DNA of 64,000 bases from Leptolyngbya sp. BL0902 (GCF_016403105.1 NZ_CP046155.1:1984001-2048000); one strand, 5' to 3'. Counted from the stretch's first letter, positions 47,942-57,033 are shown. Notes: generated from the letters alone by a model not told the origin. A program made the numbers and translations.

Positions 47942-49159
47942 TTATCGAGGGACGGCGATTTGGCGGGGCAGGGTGACGGCGAAGGTAGAACCTTGGCCGA
48001 GCTGGCTTTCGACGGTGATGGTACCGCCCATGAGGGTCACGAGGGATTGAACGATGGCTAGCCCTAGCCCGGTGCCCGATTGGCGGCGGCGCAGGGTTTG
48101 GTCGCCCTGGCGAAAGGCTTCAAAGATATGGGGGCGCTGGTCGGGGGGAATGCCGATTCCGGTATCGGCGACGGTGAGGAGGATGGCATTGGCCCGATTT
48201 GGCGCAATGGCGGCGGAGACGTGCACTTGGCCCTGGTCGCTGAACTTGATGGCGTTGGACACCAGGTTGGTGAGGATTTGGCGCAGGCGGCGTTCGTCGT
48301 TCATCAGGATTGGATCGTCTAGCTCTAGGGTGGCCTCTAGGGAAAGGGCCTTGACCTGGGCGAGGGATTGTAAGTCCGACAGCACCGACGTCACCAGGCT
48401 ATGGAAATTTACCGGGGCAGCCATGAGGGTCATCCGCTGGGCCTCCAGTTTGGAGAGATCCAAAATGTCGTTGACGAGGGCGAGCAGGGTTTTGCCATTG
48501 GCGAAGATGCGCCGCACCATCTCTGCCTGGTGAGGGTTGAGGTTGCCCTTAGACTGGCTTTCGAGGATTTGGGAAAACCCCAAAATGGCGTTCAACGGGG
48601 TACGAAGTTCGTGGCTCATGGTGGCCAAGAATTCCGACTTCACTCGGTAGGCTTCCAGCAGCTTTAGGTTTTGGTTTTCGATGTAGCGACGTTGGCGTTC
48701 CAGTTCCTCATTTTGCAGGGTCAGCAGGCGGTTGCTTTCCTGGAGTTTGGCCTGGGCTTGGGCCTCTCGCTGCTCGGCGGCATAGACCCGGAGGGCATTC
48801 CGCAGCAGCAGGGCCAGTCGGTCGGCAGATACCCGCGTCTTGACCAGATAATCGCTGGCTCCGGCCTTCATCAGGTCTACGGCGATCTGCTCATCTCCTT
48901 GGCCCGTCAGCACAATTAGGGGAATGGTGACGCCCTGCCCCCGCAGATCCCGAATTAGCGTCAGGCCATCGCGATCCGGCAGTTGGTAATCCAAAAATAC
49001 GCAGTCGTAGGACGCTTGCCGCAGTTGGGCGAGGGCCTGCTCGGCATGGGTCACTTCCGTCACCGTCACCGCTAGGGCCGACCGCTCCAGGGCGCGGCAA
49101 ATCGCCATCCGATCCACCTCGTCATCGTCTACCAGCAGCAGTTTTAGCGATTCGATCAT
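47942..49159 (-). CDS. Hybrid receiver-histidine kinase
   Basis: A cytoplasmic two-component protein. Residues about 1-125 form a receiver domain (LLLVDDDEVDR, phosphoacceptor Asp in CVFLDYQLPDRDG, LKTRV-type lysine in DYLVKTRV). A coiled coil (about 130-185) leads to the HisKA dimerisation domain with the phosphorylated His in FLATMSHELRTPLNAILGF. The HATPase domain has ILTNLVSNAIKF, VADTGIGIPPD and GTGLGLAIVQSL. The ATG at 49159 (MIESLKLLLVDDD) is preferred over a longer frame to 49210. The adjacent response regulator precedes it, and the two are probably a signalling pair. Confidence 0.92.
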   Translation of the reverse strand: MIESLKLLLVDDDEVDRMAICRALERSALAVTVTEVTHAEQALAQLRQASYDCVFLDYQLPDRDGLTLIRDLRGQGVTIPLIVLTGQGDEQIAVDLMKAGASDYLVKTRVSADRLALLLRNALRVYAAEQREAQAQAKLQESNRLLTLQNEELERQRRYIENQNLKLLEAYRVKSEFLATMSHELRTPLNAILGFSQILESQSKGNLNPHQAEMVRRIFANGKTLLALVNDILDLSKLEAQRMTLMAAPVNFHSLVTSVLSDLQSLAQVKALSLEATLELDDPILMNDERRLRQILTNLVSNAIKFSDQGQVHVSAAIAPNRANAILLTVADTGIGIPPDQRPHIFEAFRQGDQTLRRRQSGTGLGLAIVQSLVTLMGGTITVESQLGQGSTFAVTLPRQIAVPR

Positions 49160-49185
49160 GGAGTTAAGGGGGATGCGGGCGGAGG

Positions 49186-49617
49186 CTAGGGAATCTCGCA
49201 GATAGCCCAATAGTCGTTCAGGGAAGCAATCACCTCGGCAAAGGTGGCAAAGGCGACGGGCTTGAGGATATAGCCCGCCACATTTAGGCGATAGGCTTCG
49301 AGGCGATCCTGGTCGGCGTCGGAGGTGGTCAACACTACCACGGGGGTGGCCTTGAGGGTATCATCCCGGCGCAATTCCCGCAAAAACTCTAGGCCATTCA
49401 TTTTGGGCATGTTGATATCCAGCAGCACTACCCGTCGATCCTTGGGCAGGGGCGCTTCGGCCTCAGCGGCTCCTCGCAGCATATTTAGGGCTTCGAGGCC
49501 GTTGTGGGCCACATAGAGCGGATGGTGGATATTTTGGCGGCGAAAGGCCCGCTCTACATTCATTACATCAACTTCGTCATCCTCCACCAAGAGGACGTTC
49601 ACGGTTCGTTCTGGCAT
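49186..49617 (-). CDS. Rcp1-type response regulator
   Basis: A stand-alone receiver of 143 residues. VLLVEDDEVDVMNVERAF holds the acidic pair, VVLLDINMPKMNGLEFL the phosphoacceptor Asp, VVVLTTSDADQDRL the threonine, and GYILKPVAFATF the lysine. The N-(I/M)-P-x-M-N-G form and the N-terminal V-E-D-D-E-x-D-x-M are characteristic of the Rcp1/CheY group that accepts phosphate from phytochrome-like and hybrid kinases. It lies 26 bases upstream of the hybrid kinase gene and is probably its partner. Confidence 0.92.
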   Translation of the reverse strand: MPERTVNVLLVEDDEVDVMNVERAFRRQNIHHPLYVAHNGLEALNMLRGAAEAEAPLPKDRRVVLLDINMPKMNGLEFLRELRRDDTLKATPVVVLTTSDADQDRLEAYRLNVAGYILKPVAFATFAEVIASLNDYWAICEIP

Positions 49618-49719
49618 CGTTCGGTGCTCCGAGGGTCATCATTCTTCCCCATCTGGCCCCATTGTAAGCAGCGATACCAATAGCCTCAATCTGCCCTAGG
49701 GGAGAGCCTTGCCCCTGCT

Positions 49720-50841
49720 CTAAGGGGTGTTCTGGGGCAGCACCGAAGCCGTCCTAGGGGTTATCCAGGGCGCAAGGTGAGGCACCTGGGGGGTTAGGGC
49801 TTGGGGATGCACCCCAGCTCGATGGGCAGCAATGACCCCGACGGCCTCCAGGTAAGAGGCCACGGTCACGGGCGATCCTCCCAGGGCTGTGAGGGGAACG
49901 TTCAGCGTCGTGGTGTTGTCCGCCACGGCAATCACCAGGGTGTGGGTGCGGCTGAGGCTAAGGACGGCACCGCCCCCGCAGGCACTCGCAGGCACCACAA
50001 TGGCGTCTACCTGATCGGCCCACATATCCCCCGCGCCACGATCTCCACGGGTGACAAACTGCGGCGCACGGCTCAGCCCCGCCAGCACGCAGGGCAAAAA
50101 GGTGTAGCCAATTTCCTCCGCCGCCGCCTTGGGCGATACCAGCGGATCCAACGGCAGCGGACTAAGGGCCGGAGCATGGGCACAGGGCACCCCAAAGCGA
50201 CGCACCACCAAATGACTAATCACCGCCTCGGCCCCGGCTACGAGGTCAACCCCTTGGCCTAGGCGATAGTTTTGCAGAGTTTCCACGTCGGCTTCATCCT
50301 CGTCATCGGGGAAGCGAGCCACCACCGCAATGGCATCGGCCCCAGCGGCAATGGCTTTTTCTGCCGCCCGCAGCAGACTATCGGGCCGCTCTAGGGTGCC
50401 CCAGGTGGCCCCGGATTCTGCCTGCCGTAGCGTTACCCCTAGGGGCGCATCGGTGATCACATAGTCCCGCAAATCTAGGCCCAGGGTGGCGCGGGTGGCT
50501 TCGGCGGCTTGGATGTGGCGTCCGCGCAGATCGTCTTCGATGGCGGCATCTAGCACCAGGCCAATGCGGTTGCGATGCACCGGACGCAGCCCCCATCGCC
50601 CCGCCGCAAACTGATCGAGCCCATACCCTTCCACATACAGGGCATTGGGCAGGGGCCAATATAACTGCGCCCCATTCATCACGTTGGGATGGGTAATCAG
50701 CCGATCTACCACCGAGGCCACCACCCGCGCCGCTGGCAGGGCATCCCCCGCATAGCCGCCAATGGCCGCTCCCACCCCCGTCGGCACCACCATCACCGCC
50801 GTGTAGGGCCGAAACCCATGCCCCGAAAATCCGCTCATCAT
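49720..50841 (-). CDS. DUF3326 domain protein
   Basis: A 373-residue protein of the DUF3326 family, common in cyanobacteria and plants and of unknown function. It reads VMVVPTGVGAAIGGYAGDALPAARVV, HPNVMNGAQLYWPLPNALYVEGYGLD and DAIVVPASACGGGAVLSL, with repeated glycine-rich turns suggesting a nucleotide- or cofactor-binding fold; this is inference from composition only. No signal peptide or membrane helix. Monocistronic, downstream of the ferredoxin group on the same strand. Confidence 0.88.
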   Translation of the reverse strand: MMSGFSGHGFRPYTAVMVVPTGVGAAIGGYAGDALPAARVVASVVDRLITHPNVMNGAQLYWPLPNALYVEGYGLDQFAAGRWGLRPVHRNRIGLVLDAAIEDDLRGRHIQAAEATRATLGLDLRDYVITDAPLGVTLRQAESGATWGTLERPDSLLRAAEKAIAAGADAIAVVARFPDDEDEADVETLQNYRLGQGVDLVAGAEAVISHLVVRRFGVPCAHAPALSPLPLDPLVSPKAAAEEIGYTFLPCVLAGLSRAPQFVTRGDRGAGDMWADQVDAIVVPASACGGGAVLSLSRTHTLVIAVADNTTTLNVPLTALGGSPVTVASYLEAVGVIAAHRAGVHPQALTPQVPHLAPWITPRTASVLPQNTP

Positions 50842-50942
50842 CCCCTCAACCCTTTCCGCTACCTTGCCGCCTGCCGTTGCTATCCCTAAAAACTTGTCTC
50901 ATCCTGGGCCTAGGGCAACCGATTTGCCGGGGGCGTCTAAAT

Positions 50943-51167
50943 CTACCGTGATGGCACCTCTACTGTGGTGACAACGGCCTCCACCGTCGCCAAGCCCGCC
51001 GCTTCATCGACCTGGGTGATGGCCCAACGCAAGGGCTCTCCCACCTGACCTAAGGCTGTTTCCACGGTGGTCACGGGGTCAGCCTTGAGGTCAGCCAAGG
51101 ATAGGCTCAGGGTGATGAAGTGCGTATTGAGGGTTGGGAAATTGAAAACGTGGGGATGGCAGGACAT
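50943..51167 (-). CDS. Small hypothetical protein of the ferredoxin operon
   Basis: A 74-residue protein, MSCHPHVFNFPTLNTHFITLSLSL followed by DPVTTVETALGQVGEPLRWAITQVDEAAG, with a C-terminal alternating Val/Thr strand. No family recognised. It begins 12 bases after the ferredoxin stop on the same strand, so it is almost certainly co-transcribed and may be a ferredoxin-associated factor. Confidence 0.7.
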   Translation of the reverse strand: MSCHPHVFNFPTLNTHFITLSLSLADLKADPVTTVETALGQVGEPLRWAITQVDEAAGLATVEAVVTTVEVPSR

Positions 51168-51179
51168 GGAATCAGCGCC

Positions 51180-51497
51180 TTAGCCCTTGCCAAACTGCTT
51201 TTGGTAAACGATGTCTTCTTTTTCGGTCTCAATTTTGAGGTCAGAGCGGGGGTAGGCCACGCAGAGCAACGCATAGCCCTGTTCTTGTAGATCGGGGCTC
51301 ACCCCCATGCAGTCGGGCTGATCCACCGTGCCCTCAACGACCAGAGCCGCACAGGTGGTACACACCCCCGCCCCACAGGAGGTGGGCAAATCCAGCCCCG
51401 CCGCATGGGCCGCCTCCAGAACGGTTTGATCCTCCGGCACCGCAATGGTGGTGGTGGTGCCCTGGTGACGAATTTCTACGCTGTAGCTGGTGGCCAT
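51180..51497 (-). CDS. 2Fe-2S ferredoxin
   Basis: A plant-type [2Fe-2S] ferredoxin of 105 residues from the ATG at 51497 (MATSYSVEIRHQG). The cluster ligands are in PTSCGAGVCTTCAALV and the fourth cysteine in YALLCVAYPRSD. The C-terminal tail EKEDIVYQKQFGKG differs from the main photosynthetic PetF ferredoxins, so it is a specialised isoform of unknown electron acceptor. It sits between two small genes in a compact operon. Soluble. Confidence 0.93.
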   Translation of the reverse strand: MATSYSVEIRHQGTTTTIAVPEDQTVLEAAHAAGLDLPTSCGAGVCTTCAALVVEGTVDQPDCMGVSPDLQEQGYALLCVAYPRSDLKIETEKEDIVYQKQFGKG

Positions 51498-51567
51498 AGT
51501 GGGAATTGCTCGATGGTAGTGACTGAGTGGGGTGTGCTGCATAGCAACTATGCAACTATTCAACCTA

Positions 51568-51741
51568 TCATCCCGCCGGGAAAGTGCGGTCAAATTCTTC
51601 CAGCAAATCGTCCATTTCCTCTAGGGCTTGGTTTACATCAATGCGGAGGGTGCCTAAGTCGGGCTGCTCCAGCAACCGAATCAGGGCGTCTCGCTTACCC
51701 TTAATCGCTTCTACCTTGTCCCGAATGGTCTGTGCATCCAT
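51568..51741 (-). CDS. 57-residue protein upstream of the ferredoxin
   Basis: A short frame starting ATG at 51741: MDAQTIRDKVEAIKGKRDAL, then LLEQPDLGTLRIDVNQALEE and MDDLLEEFDRTFPAG. It is strongly charged and helical with a coiled-coil-like heptad. The frame and codon use are protein-like, and it is 70 bases upstream of the ferredoxin on the same strand. The family is not recognised. It is short enough to be missed by a minimum-length filter. Confidence 0.6.
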   Translation of the reverse strand: MDAQTIRDKVEAIKGKRDALIRLLEQPDLGTLRIDVNQALEEMDDLLEEFDRTFPAG

Positions 51742-51894
51742 AGCGTTGTTCCACCGTCGTGCTTAGGGTCGTCCTTAGATAAGATAAACAACTTTGGGGG
51801 CGGTGGGGAGTCAGAAGTCGGGAGTTCTGCTGCCCCTACCCTTCTCGCCGCCAAGGGGGCATGATGAAGGGAGTGATGTGAACGTGGGACTGCT

Positions 51895-52455
51895 ATGTTG
51901 GGCCGAATTAATCTAAGTCTGGTGCTGCTGGCGATTGGGGGAGGGCTAACCATCGTGGGCTTTGTGGCCTATTTTCAGGCCAACGCCACCCTCAATCTCG
52001 CCGGATTTTTCTATGGCATTCCCATTTTGCTGGGGGGATTGGCGCTGCGGGCAGCAGAACTAGAGCCCGTATCCTACAGCCAACCCCCCTCGCCGGAGGT
52101 GATCGCCCTGCGGGAAGCCCAGGCTACCCCCACCCAAAATCAGGTGCGCCTAGATGTCACCCGCTACCGCTACGGCCAGGAAGCCCATTTGGATGTGGCG
52201 CTACAAAAGCTGGGCCTCAGCCCCACGGGGGACGAATGCCCAGAACTCAGCAGCATTTGCGAAGTGGAGATGGACGGCAACTATGCCCTGGTGCTGGAGT
52301 TTGATTCGCCCACGGTGCCCTTCTCCACCTGGGTCGAAAAGCAGGGCAAAATCGAAACCTTCTTTGGGCCGGGGGTGCGGGCCGAACTCAATGCCCCTGC
52401 CGAAGACAAGGTGAACCTCGCCCTAGTGACGGTGCTCCCCGCCGCTGACGCCTAG
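51895..52455 (+). CDS. DUF2854 domain membrane protein
   Basis: A 186-residue DUF2854 protein, a family restricted to cyanobacteria and plastids. Two membrane helices are visible near the N-terminus (LVLLAIGGGLTIVGFVAYF and LAGFFYGIPILLGGLAL), then a soluble domain of about 120 residues with CPELSSICEVEMDGNYALVLEFDSP and WVEKQGKIETFFGPGV. Probably a thylakoid membrane protein; function unknown. It converges on the metal permease gene. Confidence 0.9.
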   Translation: MLGRINLSLVLLAIGGGLTIVGFVAYFQANATLNLAGFFYGIPILLGGLALRAAELEPVSYSQPPSPEVIALREAQATPTQNQVRLDVTRYRYGQEAHLDVALQKLGLSPTGDECPELSSICEVEMDGNYALVLEFDSPTVPFSTWVEKQGKIETFFGPGVRAELNAPAEDKVNLALVTVLPAADA

Positions 52456-52522
52456 ACAGCCCAGCGGGTTGGCGCTGATCGTGGTTTGGGCTGAGGCAGC
52501 GACGGGGACAGGGGCGATAAAG

Positions 52523-53371
52523 TTATTCCCCGGCCATGCGGCGGCGCAGACCACGGGTGAGGATGCCCTGACGGGGGCTGAACAGCAGGGCCAGCAAAAA
52601 CCCAACAAAAACCGTGAGACCAATGGCGGGGCCAGAGGGCAAGTCGAGGTAGTAGCTGCCGTACATCCCAATAACGCCAAACAACACCCCAAACCCAGCG
52701 CCGCCAATCATCATCCAGTGTAGTTCCGTCACCAGAAGGTAGGCGGTGGCGGCGGGGCCAACCATCAGCGCCACCACCAAAATAACGCCCACGGTTTTTA
52801 TCCCCGCAATAATGGCCAGGGTGAGGGCAGCGGTGAGGCCCAGGTTAATGCGCTGAACGGGCAAGCCCAGGGCTTCAGCCCCCAGGGGATCGAAGGTAAA
52901 AAACAGCAGTTCCTTGTAGAACAGCTTCACCCCCGTCAGCACGATCACCGTAATCAGCGCAATTTGCCAGAGATCCTGGGGCACAATGCTGAGAATATCG
53001 CCGAACAGCACTTGCTCTAGGCTGATGGGCGTTTGCAGCACCGTGAGTAGGGTAATCCCAAGGGAAAAAAAGGTGGAGAAGGTGATCGCCATGGCGGTGT
53101 CGGCCTGGATGCGCGACTGGCGGCGAATCCAGGCAATTACAGCGGTGCTGCATAGGCCCATAGCAAAGGCTCCCAGCAGCATCGGTAGGCGCAGCACCTG
53201 GGCAATGGCCAAACCGGGCAAAACGCCGTGAGCCACCACATCCCCCAGCATGGCCATACGCTGCACGATGAGATAAGTGCCTACCACAGGGCAGAGAATC
53301 CCCGCTAGAACGCTGGCAACGAGGGCCTGACGCATGAAATCGTAGCTGAGCGGACTGAGCAACCCGTCCAT
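52523..53371 (-). CDS. Metal ABC transporter permease (ZnuB/MntB-like)
   Basis: A 282-residue ABC-3 family permease with eight or nine hydrophobic segments. MRQALVASVLAGILCPVVGTYLIVQRMAMLGDVVAHGVLPG is split in motifs typical of zinc/manganese permeases, with AHGVLPGLA at the ATPase-facing loop and FGDILSIVPQDL in the centre. It partners an ATPase and a binding protein, none of which adjoins it here. The neighbour upstream encodes a small helix-turn-helix protein. The metal cannot be deduced from sequence alone. Plasma membrane. Confidence 0.9.
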   Translation of the reverse strand: MDGLLSPLSYDFMRQALVASVLAGILCPVVGTYLIVQRMAMLGDVVAHGVLPGLAIAQVLRLPMLLGAFAMGLCSTAVIAWIRRQSRIQADTAMAITFSTFFSLGITLLTVLQTPISLEQVLFGDILSIVPQDLWQIALITVIVLTGVKLFYKELLFFTFDPLGAEALGLPVQRINLGLTAALTLAIIAGIKTVGVILVVALMVGPAATAYLLVTELHWMMIGGAGFGVLFGVIGMYGSYYLDLPSGPAIGLTVFVGFLLALLFSPRQGILTRGLRRRMAGE

Positions 53372-53462
53372 AGGGCAATGTTGGTTGAAAGGGCCATCGC
53401 CATCTTAGGAGATTGCTGACCTAGTGCCCAACCGAGCCCCCCAGCCCTAGGGCTACTCCACC

Positions 53463-53810
53463 CTAGCGGGCGCTGGCTCGACGAGATAGCCCGCTCGATA
53501 CCTCAGCCCCCTTCAGGCCGAGGGCATCGGCATAGCGCTGAATGCAAATCCCGATGGGCCATGTTCCGGGCAAATTGCGAAAATCACGGCATTCAATGGC
53601 TTGAATCAACGCAGGAGATAGAGAACTCCGCTGGGCCACATCAATGATGGTGAGCCCTTGCTCTAGACGTACTTGATATAAATAAGCAGCAACTTCACAA
53701 AAGTGATCTTGTTCCGATGTCTGAGCCAGTTTAGCTACTTCCATATCCTCTGTGATGGACATCCTTGAGCGACCAATATCCGACATTAGCATACCCACAA
53801 AAGAGACCAT
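53463..53810 (-). CDS. Small helix-turn-helix protein (RodZ-type HTH)
   Basis: A 115-residue protein with an HTH_25/RodZ-like domain: AAYLYQVRLEQGLTIIDVAQ, SSLSPALIQAIECRDFRNLPGTWPIGICIQRYADALGL. It matches the family, but there is no transmembrane segment, so it is not a full RodZ. ATG at 53762 (MSITEDMEVAKL) is an alternative shorter start. It may regulate the adjacent metal permease, which lies 91 bases downstream on the same strand; this is inference from position. Confidence 0.78.
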   Translation of the reverse strand: MVSFVGMLMSDIGRSRMSITEDMEVAKLAQTSEQDHFCEVAAYLYQVRLEQGLTIIDVAQRSSLSPALIQAIECRDFRNLPGTWPIGICIQRYADALGLKGAEVSSGLSRRASAR

Positions 53811-53919
53811 AGAGTGAGGGCATCAGGTAAGGTTATTTTCAGTATCAGGGCTTTTTGTGATAGCCAGACTATGTCTTGCCTGAGATTGAGCCTAGGTTTT
53901 GATGCACTCTGATCTTAGC

Positions 53920-54108
53920 TTATGTGATTTCTGAGCCTCGTTCAAGGGCAGAAAGGTATGCTGTAATTTTGACAGAAAAAAGTAAATTATTGCTCTCCAG
54001 AGGGAGTCGATGCTTTTCTATTATCCGCCAATCTTTTCCTAGGTTGATTTCCAGAATCAGATCATCAACGCCATGAAAGACAGGGTTTAAGTCAGGAGCT
54101 AAAGCCAT
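53920..54108 (-). CDS. Possible small hypothetical protein
   Basis: A 62-residue frame, MALAPDLNPVFHGVDDLILE then INLGKDWRIIEKHRLPLESN and KITAYLSALERG. It reads like a peptide of a real protein but lacks a recognisable family and a minus-strand ribosome binding site. An AGGAGG on the opposite strand at this position is coincidental. It could be a decayed gene. Confidence 0.3.
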   Translation of the reverse strand: MALAPDLNPVFHGVDDLILEINLGKDWRIIEKHRLPLESNNLLFSVKITAYLSALERGSEIT

Positions 54109-54186
54109 AAGGAGGTAATTAAAATCTCCAAAAAGTCATCTTTTCAGAATAGATTGCTTACCTTTGAGACCTTTTAAGCTGACTGG

Positions 54187-54260
54187 CTGACAAAAGATTC
54201 TGCGGCGGGCGCGAAAACCGTGCCCCTACAGCAAGGTTCACGTAGAGGTCAGGGCTCCTG
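54187..54260. repeat. Dispersed repeat, copy 2
   Basis: The 26 bases at 54187-54212 are identical to 21383-21408. Similarity then continues, diverged, through CTACAGCA, TTCAC and TCAG...CCTG to about 54260. Like copy 1 it is intergenic. Its central inverted repeat is GGGCG...GCCCC. Confidence 0.7.
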
Positions 54261-54374
54261 ACACTCCAACCGCCTATCTCCAAAGAAGGTTGGGCCTAGC
54301 AAAGCGGTATTCCACATCCGTAGTGACCGGGATTGAGCATCCGGCAGGGATGAAGGTTCTCCAAAAGCTTAGTC

Positions 54375-54746
54375 CTATTCGTCTGTGATTTCCGCTTCTA
54401 CCACCGGGCGCAGGGCGGTTGCTATGAGATCTTGTGAGGGTTGCCAGCGGTAGCGCTGGAGGTCAATGCGACCCTTAGCATCAAACTCAATGCCCTCATC
54501 CTCTAGGATCACCCGCTGAAGGTCATCGGTGCCGTTACGAAAGGGCGATTCGGAGACTTCCCCCTTAGCGTTGATCACCCGTTGCCAGGGCACATCATCC
54601 TTGTCCATGTCCACTCGGTAAAGGGCATAGCCCACCAGGCGCGGCTTGCCAAAGAGTCCCGCCAGTTCGGCTACCTGGCCATAGGTGGCGACTTGTCCGG
54701 GGGGAATTTGCCGGACGATGGCATAGATGCGCTCGTAGGTCAGCAT
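54375..54746 (-). CDS. Alkyltransferase-like protein (MGMT family without the active cysteine)
   Basis: A 123-residue protein of the Ogt/MGMT C-terminal domain. It has IPPGQVATYGQVAELAGL and the DNA-binding R-L-V-G-Y-A-L stretch, but the active-site P-C-H-R-V is replaced by PWQRVINAKGE. That substitution defines alkyltransferase-like (ATL) proteins, which bind O6-alkylguanine and hand the lesion to nucleotide excision repair instead of repairing it directly. Cytoplasmic; it lies 51 bases downstream of glgX on the same strand. Confidence 0.88.
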   Translation of the reverse strand: MLTYERIYAIVRQIPPGQVATYGQVAELAGLFGKPRLVGYALYRVDMDKDDVPWQRVINAKGEVSESPFRNGTDDLQRVILEDEGIEFDAKGRIDLQRYRWQPSQDLIATALRPVVEAEITDE

Positions 54747-54797
54747 CGCTGAGAATCCTTTTCACCGAAAAAACTACGCTCACGGGAGCATCACAGG

Positions 54798-56945
54798 CTA
54801 CTGGAAACACTGCTGGCAGCGCAGGACGACGACGGAAAAATCCGCCAGGGTAATGACTTCGTCGGGGATGTAGCTGTGGGCATCCTCCACAAAGCCTGTG
54901 TCCTTTTGGGTGTCGAGTACCAGCGTCCAGGCCTTTTGCTGGAGGGTAATTGGGATGTGGAATTCCTGGGCTTTGGATTGGGCGTTGAATATCAGCAAAA
55001 AGCTGTCGTCTACGACCCGTTCCCCTTGACGGTTGGGGGCCATCAGTTCGGCTCCGTTGAAGAAGACGCAGATGGCCTTGGCCTCACCCTCATTCCATTG
55101 GTCTTCGGTGATTTCTTGGCCGCTGGGGTTATACCAGCCGATGTCGTGGATGCCGGAACCGTGGATTTCACGGCCCTGGAACCAGTGGCGGCGGGACAGG
55201 TTGGGGTGCTGGCGGCGAAGCTGGATCAGGCGGCGGGTGAAGTCTAGAAGCTGCTGATTTTCCGGCGTGAGGTGCCAGTTGAACCAGGAAATCTCGCTGT
55301 CTTGGCAGTAGGAATTGTTGTTGCCGCCCTGGCTGCGGCCCAGTTCGTCGCCCCCCAGCAGCATGGGCACGCCCTGGGAGAGGAGGAGTGTCGTCAGAAA
55401 ATTACGCTGTTGCCGTTGGCGCAGTTCCAGGATGTCGGGATCATCGCTATCGCCCTCTTCGCCGCAGTTCCAGGAGCGGTTGTAGCTTTCGCCGTCGCGG
55501 TTATCCTCTTGGTTGGCTTCGTTGTGCTTCTCGTTGTAGCTGACCAGATCGCGCAGGGTAAAGCCGTCGTGGCAGGTGATGAAGTTGATGCTGGCGTGGG
55601 GCCGCTTGCCGTTGGCCTGGTAGAGGTCGGAACTGCCCGTAATCCGAAAGGCAAATTCCCCCAAACGACAGTCGTGATCGCGCCAAAAGTCTCGCAGAGA
55701 ATCGCGGTATTTGCCGTTCCATTCCGACCACAACAGCGGAAAGTTGCCCACCTGATAGCCGCCCTCGCCAATGTCCCAGGGTTCGGCAATCAGCTTGGTG
55801 GTCGAGAGGACGGGGTCTTGGTGGATGATGTCGAAAAAGGCGGCGAGGCTGTCCACTTCGTAGAGTTCCCGTGCCAGGGCCGAGGCCAGGTCAAACCGGA
55901 AGCCATCGACGTGCATCTCCTGCACCCAGTAGCGCAGGCTATCCATAATCAGCTTGAGGACCTGGGGATGGCGCACGTTGAGGGAGTTGCCGCAGCCCGT
56001 GAAGTCCATATAGTACCGAGGCGCATCCTCTACCAGGCGATAGTAGGCGGCGTTGTCGATGCCGCGCAGGGTCAGGGTTGGCCCCAGGTGGCTGCCCTCC
56101 CCCGTGTGGTTGTAGACCACGTCGAGGATGACCTCGATGCCCGCTCGGTGCAGCGCCTTCACCATGCGCTTAAACTCGTTCACCTGCTGGCCTGCCGTTC
56201 CGGTGGCGCTATAGCCCGTGTAGGGGGCAAAGTAATTGAGGGAATCGTAGCCCCAGTAGTTCCGCAGTCCGGTTCCGGCCAGGTGCCCCGGAAAGGCGTG
56301 GAAATGATGCACCGGAAGCAACTCGATGGCGGTGATGCCCAGGCTTTGGAGGTAGTCGATCATCACCGGATGGGCTAATCCCGCATAGGTGCCGCGCAGT
56401 TCCTCCGGCAGGTCTGGGTGGCGTTGGGTAATGCCCTTCACGTGGGCTTCGTAGATGACGGTGCGGTGCCAAGGGGTATCGGGATGACGATCATCGCCCC
56501 AATCGAAGCTAGGGTCAATCACAATGCCCTTCGGCATATAGGCGGCGCTATCCGTTGCCGAAAAGGAGAGATCGGTATCGTCTTCGGCAATTTCCGCCAT
56601 GTTGTAGCCAAAGGTGGCGGGATGCATCTGCACATCGCCATCCAGGGCACGGGCGTAGGGGTCGATCAACAATTTATGGGCATTGAAGCGATGCCCCATT
56701 TCAGGATTGTAGGGGCCGTGGACGCGATAGCCGTAGCGCTGTCCGGGCTGTATTCCGGGCACATAGCCATGCCAAACGTAGTTTTCCACCTCCGTTAGGG
56801 GAAGGCGGGTTTCCTGTCCCGCTGCATCAAACAAACACAGGTCAACGGCGGTGGCATTCTCGGAGAACAGGGCAAAGTTGGTGCCTTGCCCGTCCCAGGT
56901 TGCGCCGAGGGGATGGGGACGCCCCGGCCAGACTGTCATGGTCAT
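54798..56945 (-). CDS. glgX: Glycogen debranching enzyme GlgX (isoamylase type)
   Basis: Hydrolyses alpha-1,6 branches in glycogen. The N-terminal CBM48 module (about 10-110) reads PHPLGATWDGQGTNFALFSENA. The GH13 barrel has DVVYNHTGEGS, the nucleophile Asp in DGFRFDLASALAR, the general acid Glu in LIAEPWDIG, and the third carboxylate in FITCHDGFTLRDL. At 715 residues it fits the GlgX/TreX family. Glycogen is the main carbon store in cyanobacteria, consistent with a core role. It has no gene in common orientation immediately upstream. Confidence 0.96.
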   Translation of the reverse strand: MTMTVWPGRPHPLGATWDGQGTNFALFSENATAVDLCLFDAAGQETRLPLTEVENYVWHGYVPGIQPGQRYGYRVHGPYNPEMGHRFNAHKLLIDPYARALDGDVQMHPATFGYNMAEIAEDDTDLSFSATDSAAYMPKGIVIDPSFDWGDDRHPDTPWHRTVIYEAHVKGITQRHPDLPEELRGTYAGLAHPVMIDYLQSLGITAIELLPVHHFHAFPGHLAGTGLRNYWGYDSLNYFAPYTGYSATGTAGQQVNEFKRMVKALHRAGIEVILDVVYNHTGEGSHLGPTLTLRGIDNAAYYRLVEDAPRYYMDFTGCGNSLNVRHPQVLKLIMDSLRYWVQEMHVDGFRFDLASALARELYEVDSLAAFFDIIHQDPVLSTTKLIAEPWDIGEGGYQVGNFPLLWSEWNGKYRDSLRDFWRDHDCRLGEFAFRITGSSDLYQANGKRPHASINFITCHDGFTLRDLVSYNEKHNEANQEDNRDGESYNRSWNCGEEGDSDDPDILELRQRQQRNFLTTLLLSQGVPMLLGGDELGRSQGGNNNSYCQDSEISWFNWHLTPENQQLLDFTRRLIQLRRQHPNLSRRHWFQGREIHGSGIHDIGWYNPSGQEITEDQWNEGEAKAICVFFNGAELMAPNRQGERVVDDSFLLIFNAQSKAQEFHIPITLQQKAWTLVLDTQKDTGFVEDAHSYIPDEVITLADFSVVVLRCQQCFQ

Positions 56946-57033
56946 GGTGCCACAGCAGGATAAACGGCTACGTTCAGCTTAACAGGCTTCCCCTATCGGG
57001 CTATGGGGGCTGGCGGAGAGGTGCGAGCCGCTC

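Noticed and set aside
55272-56378. 368-codon plus-strand frame inside glgX
   Set aside because: Antisense shadow of glgX, whose motifs and length are unambiguous.
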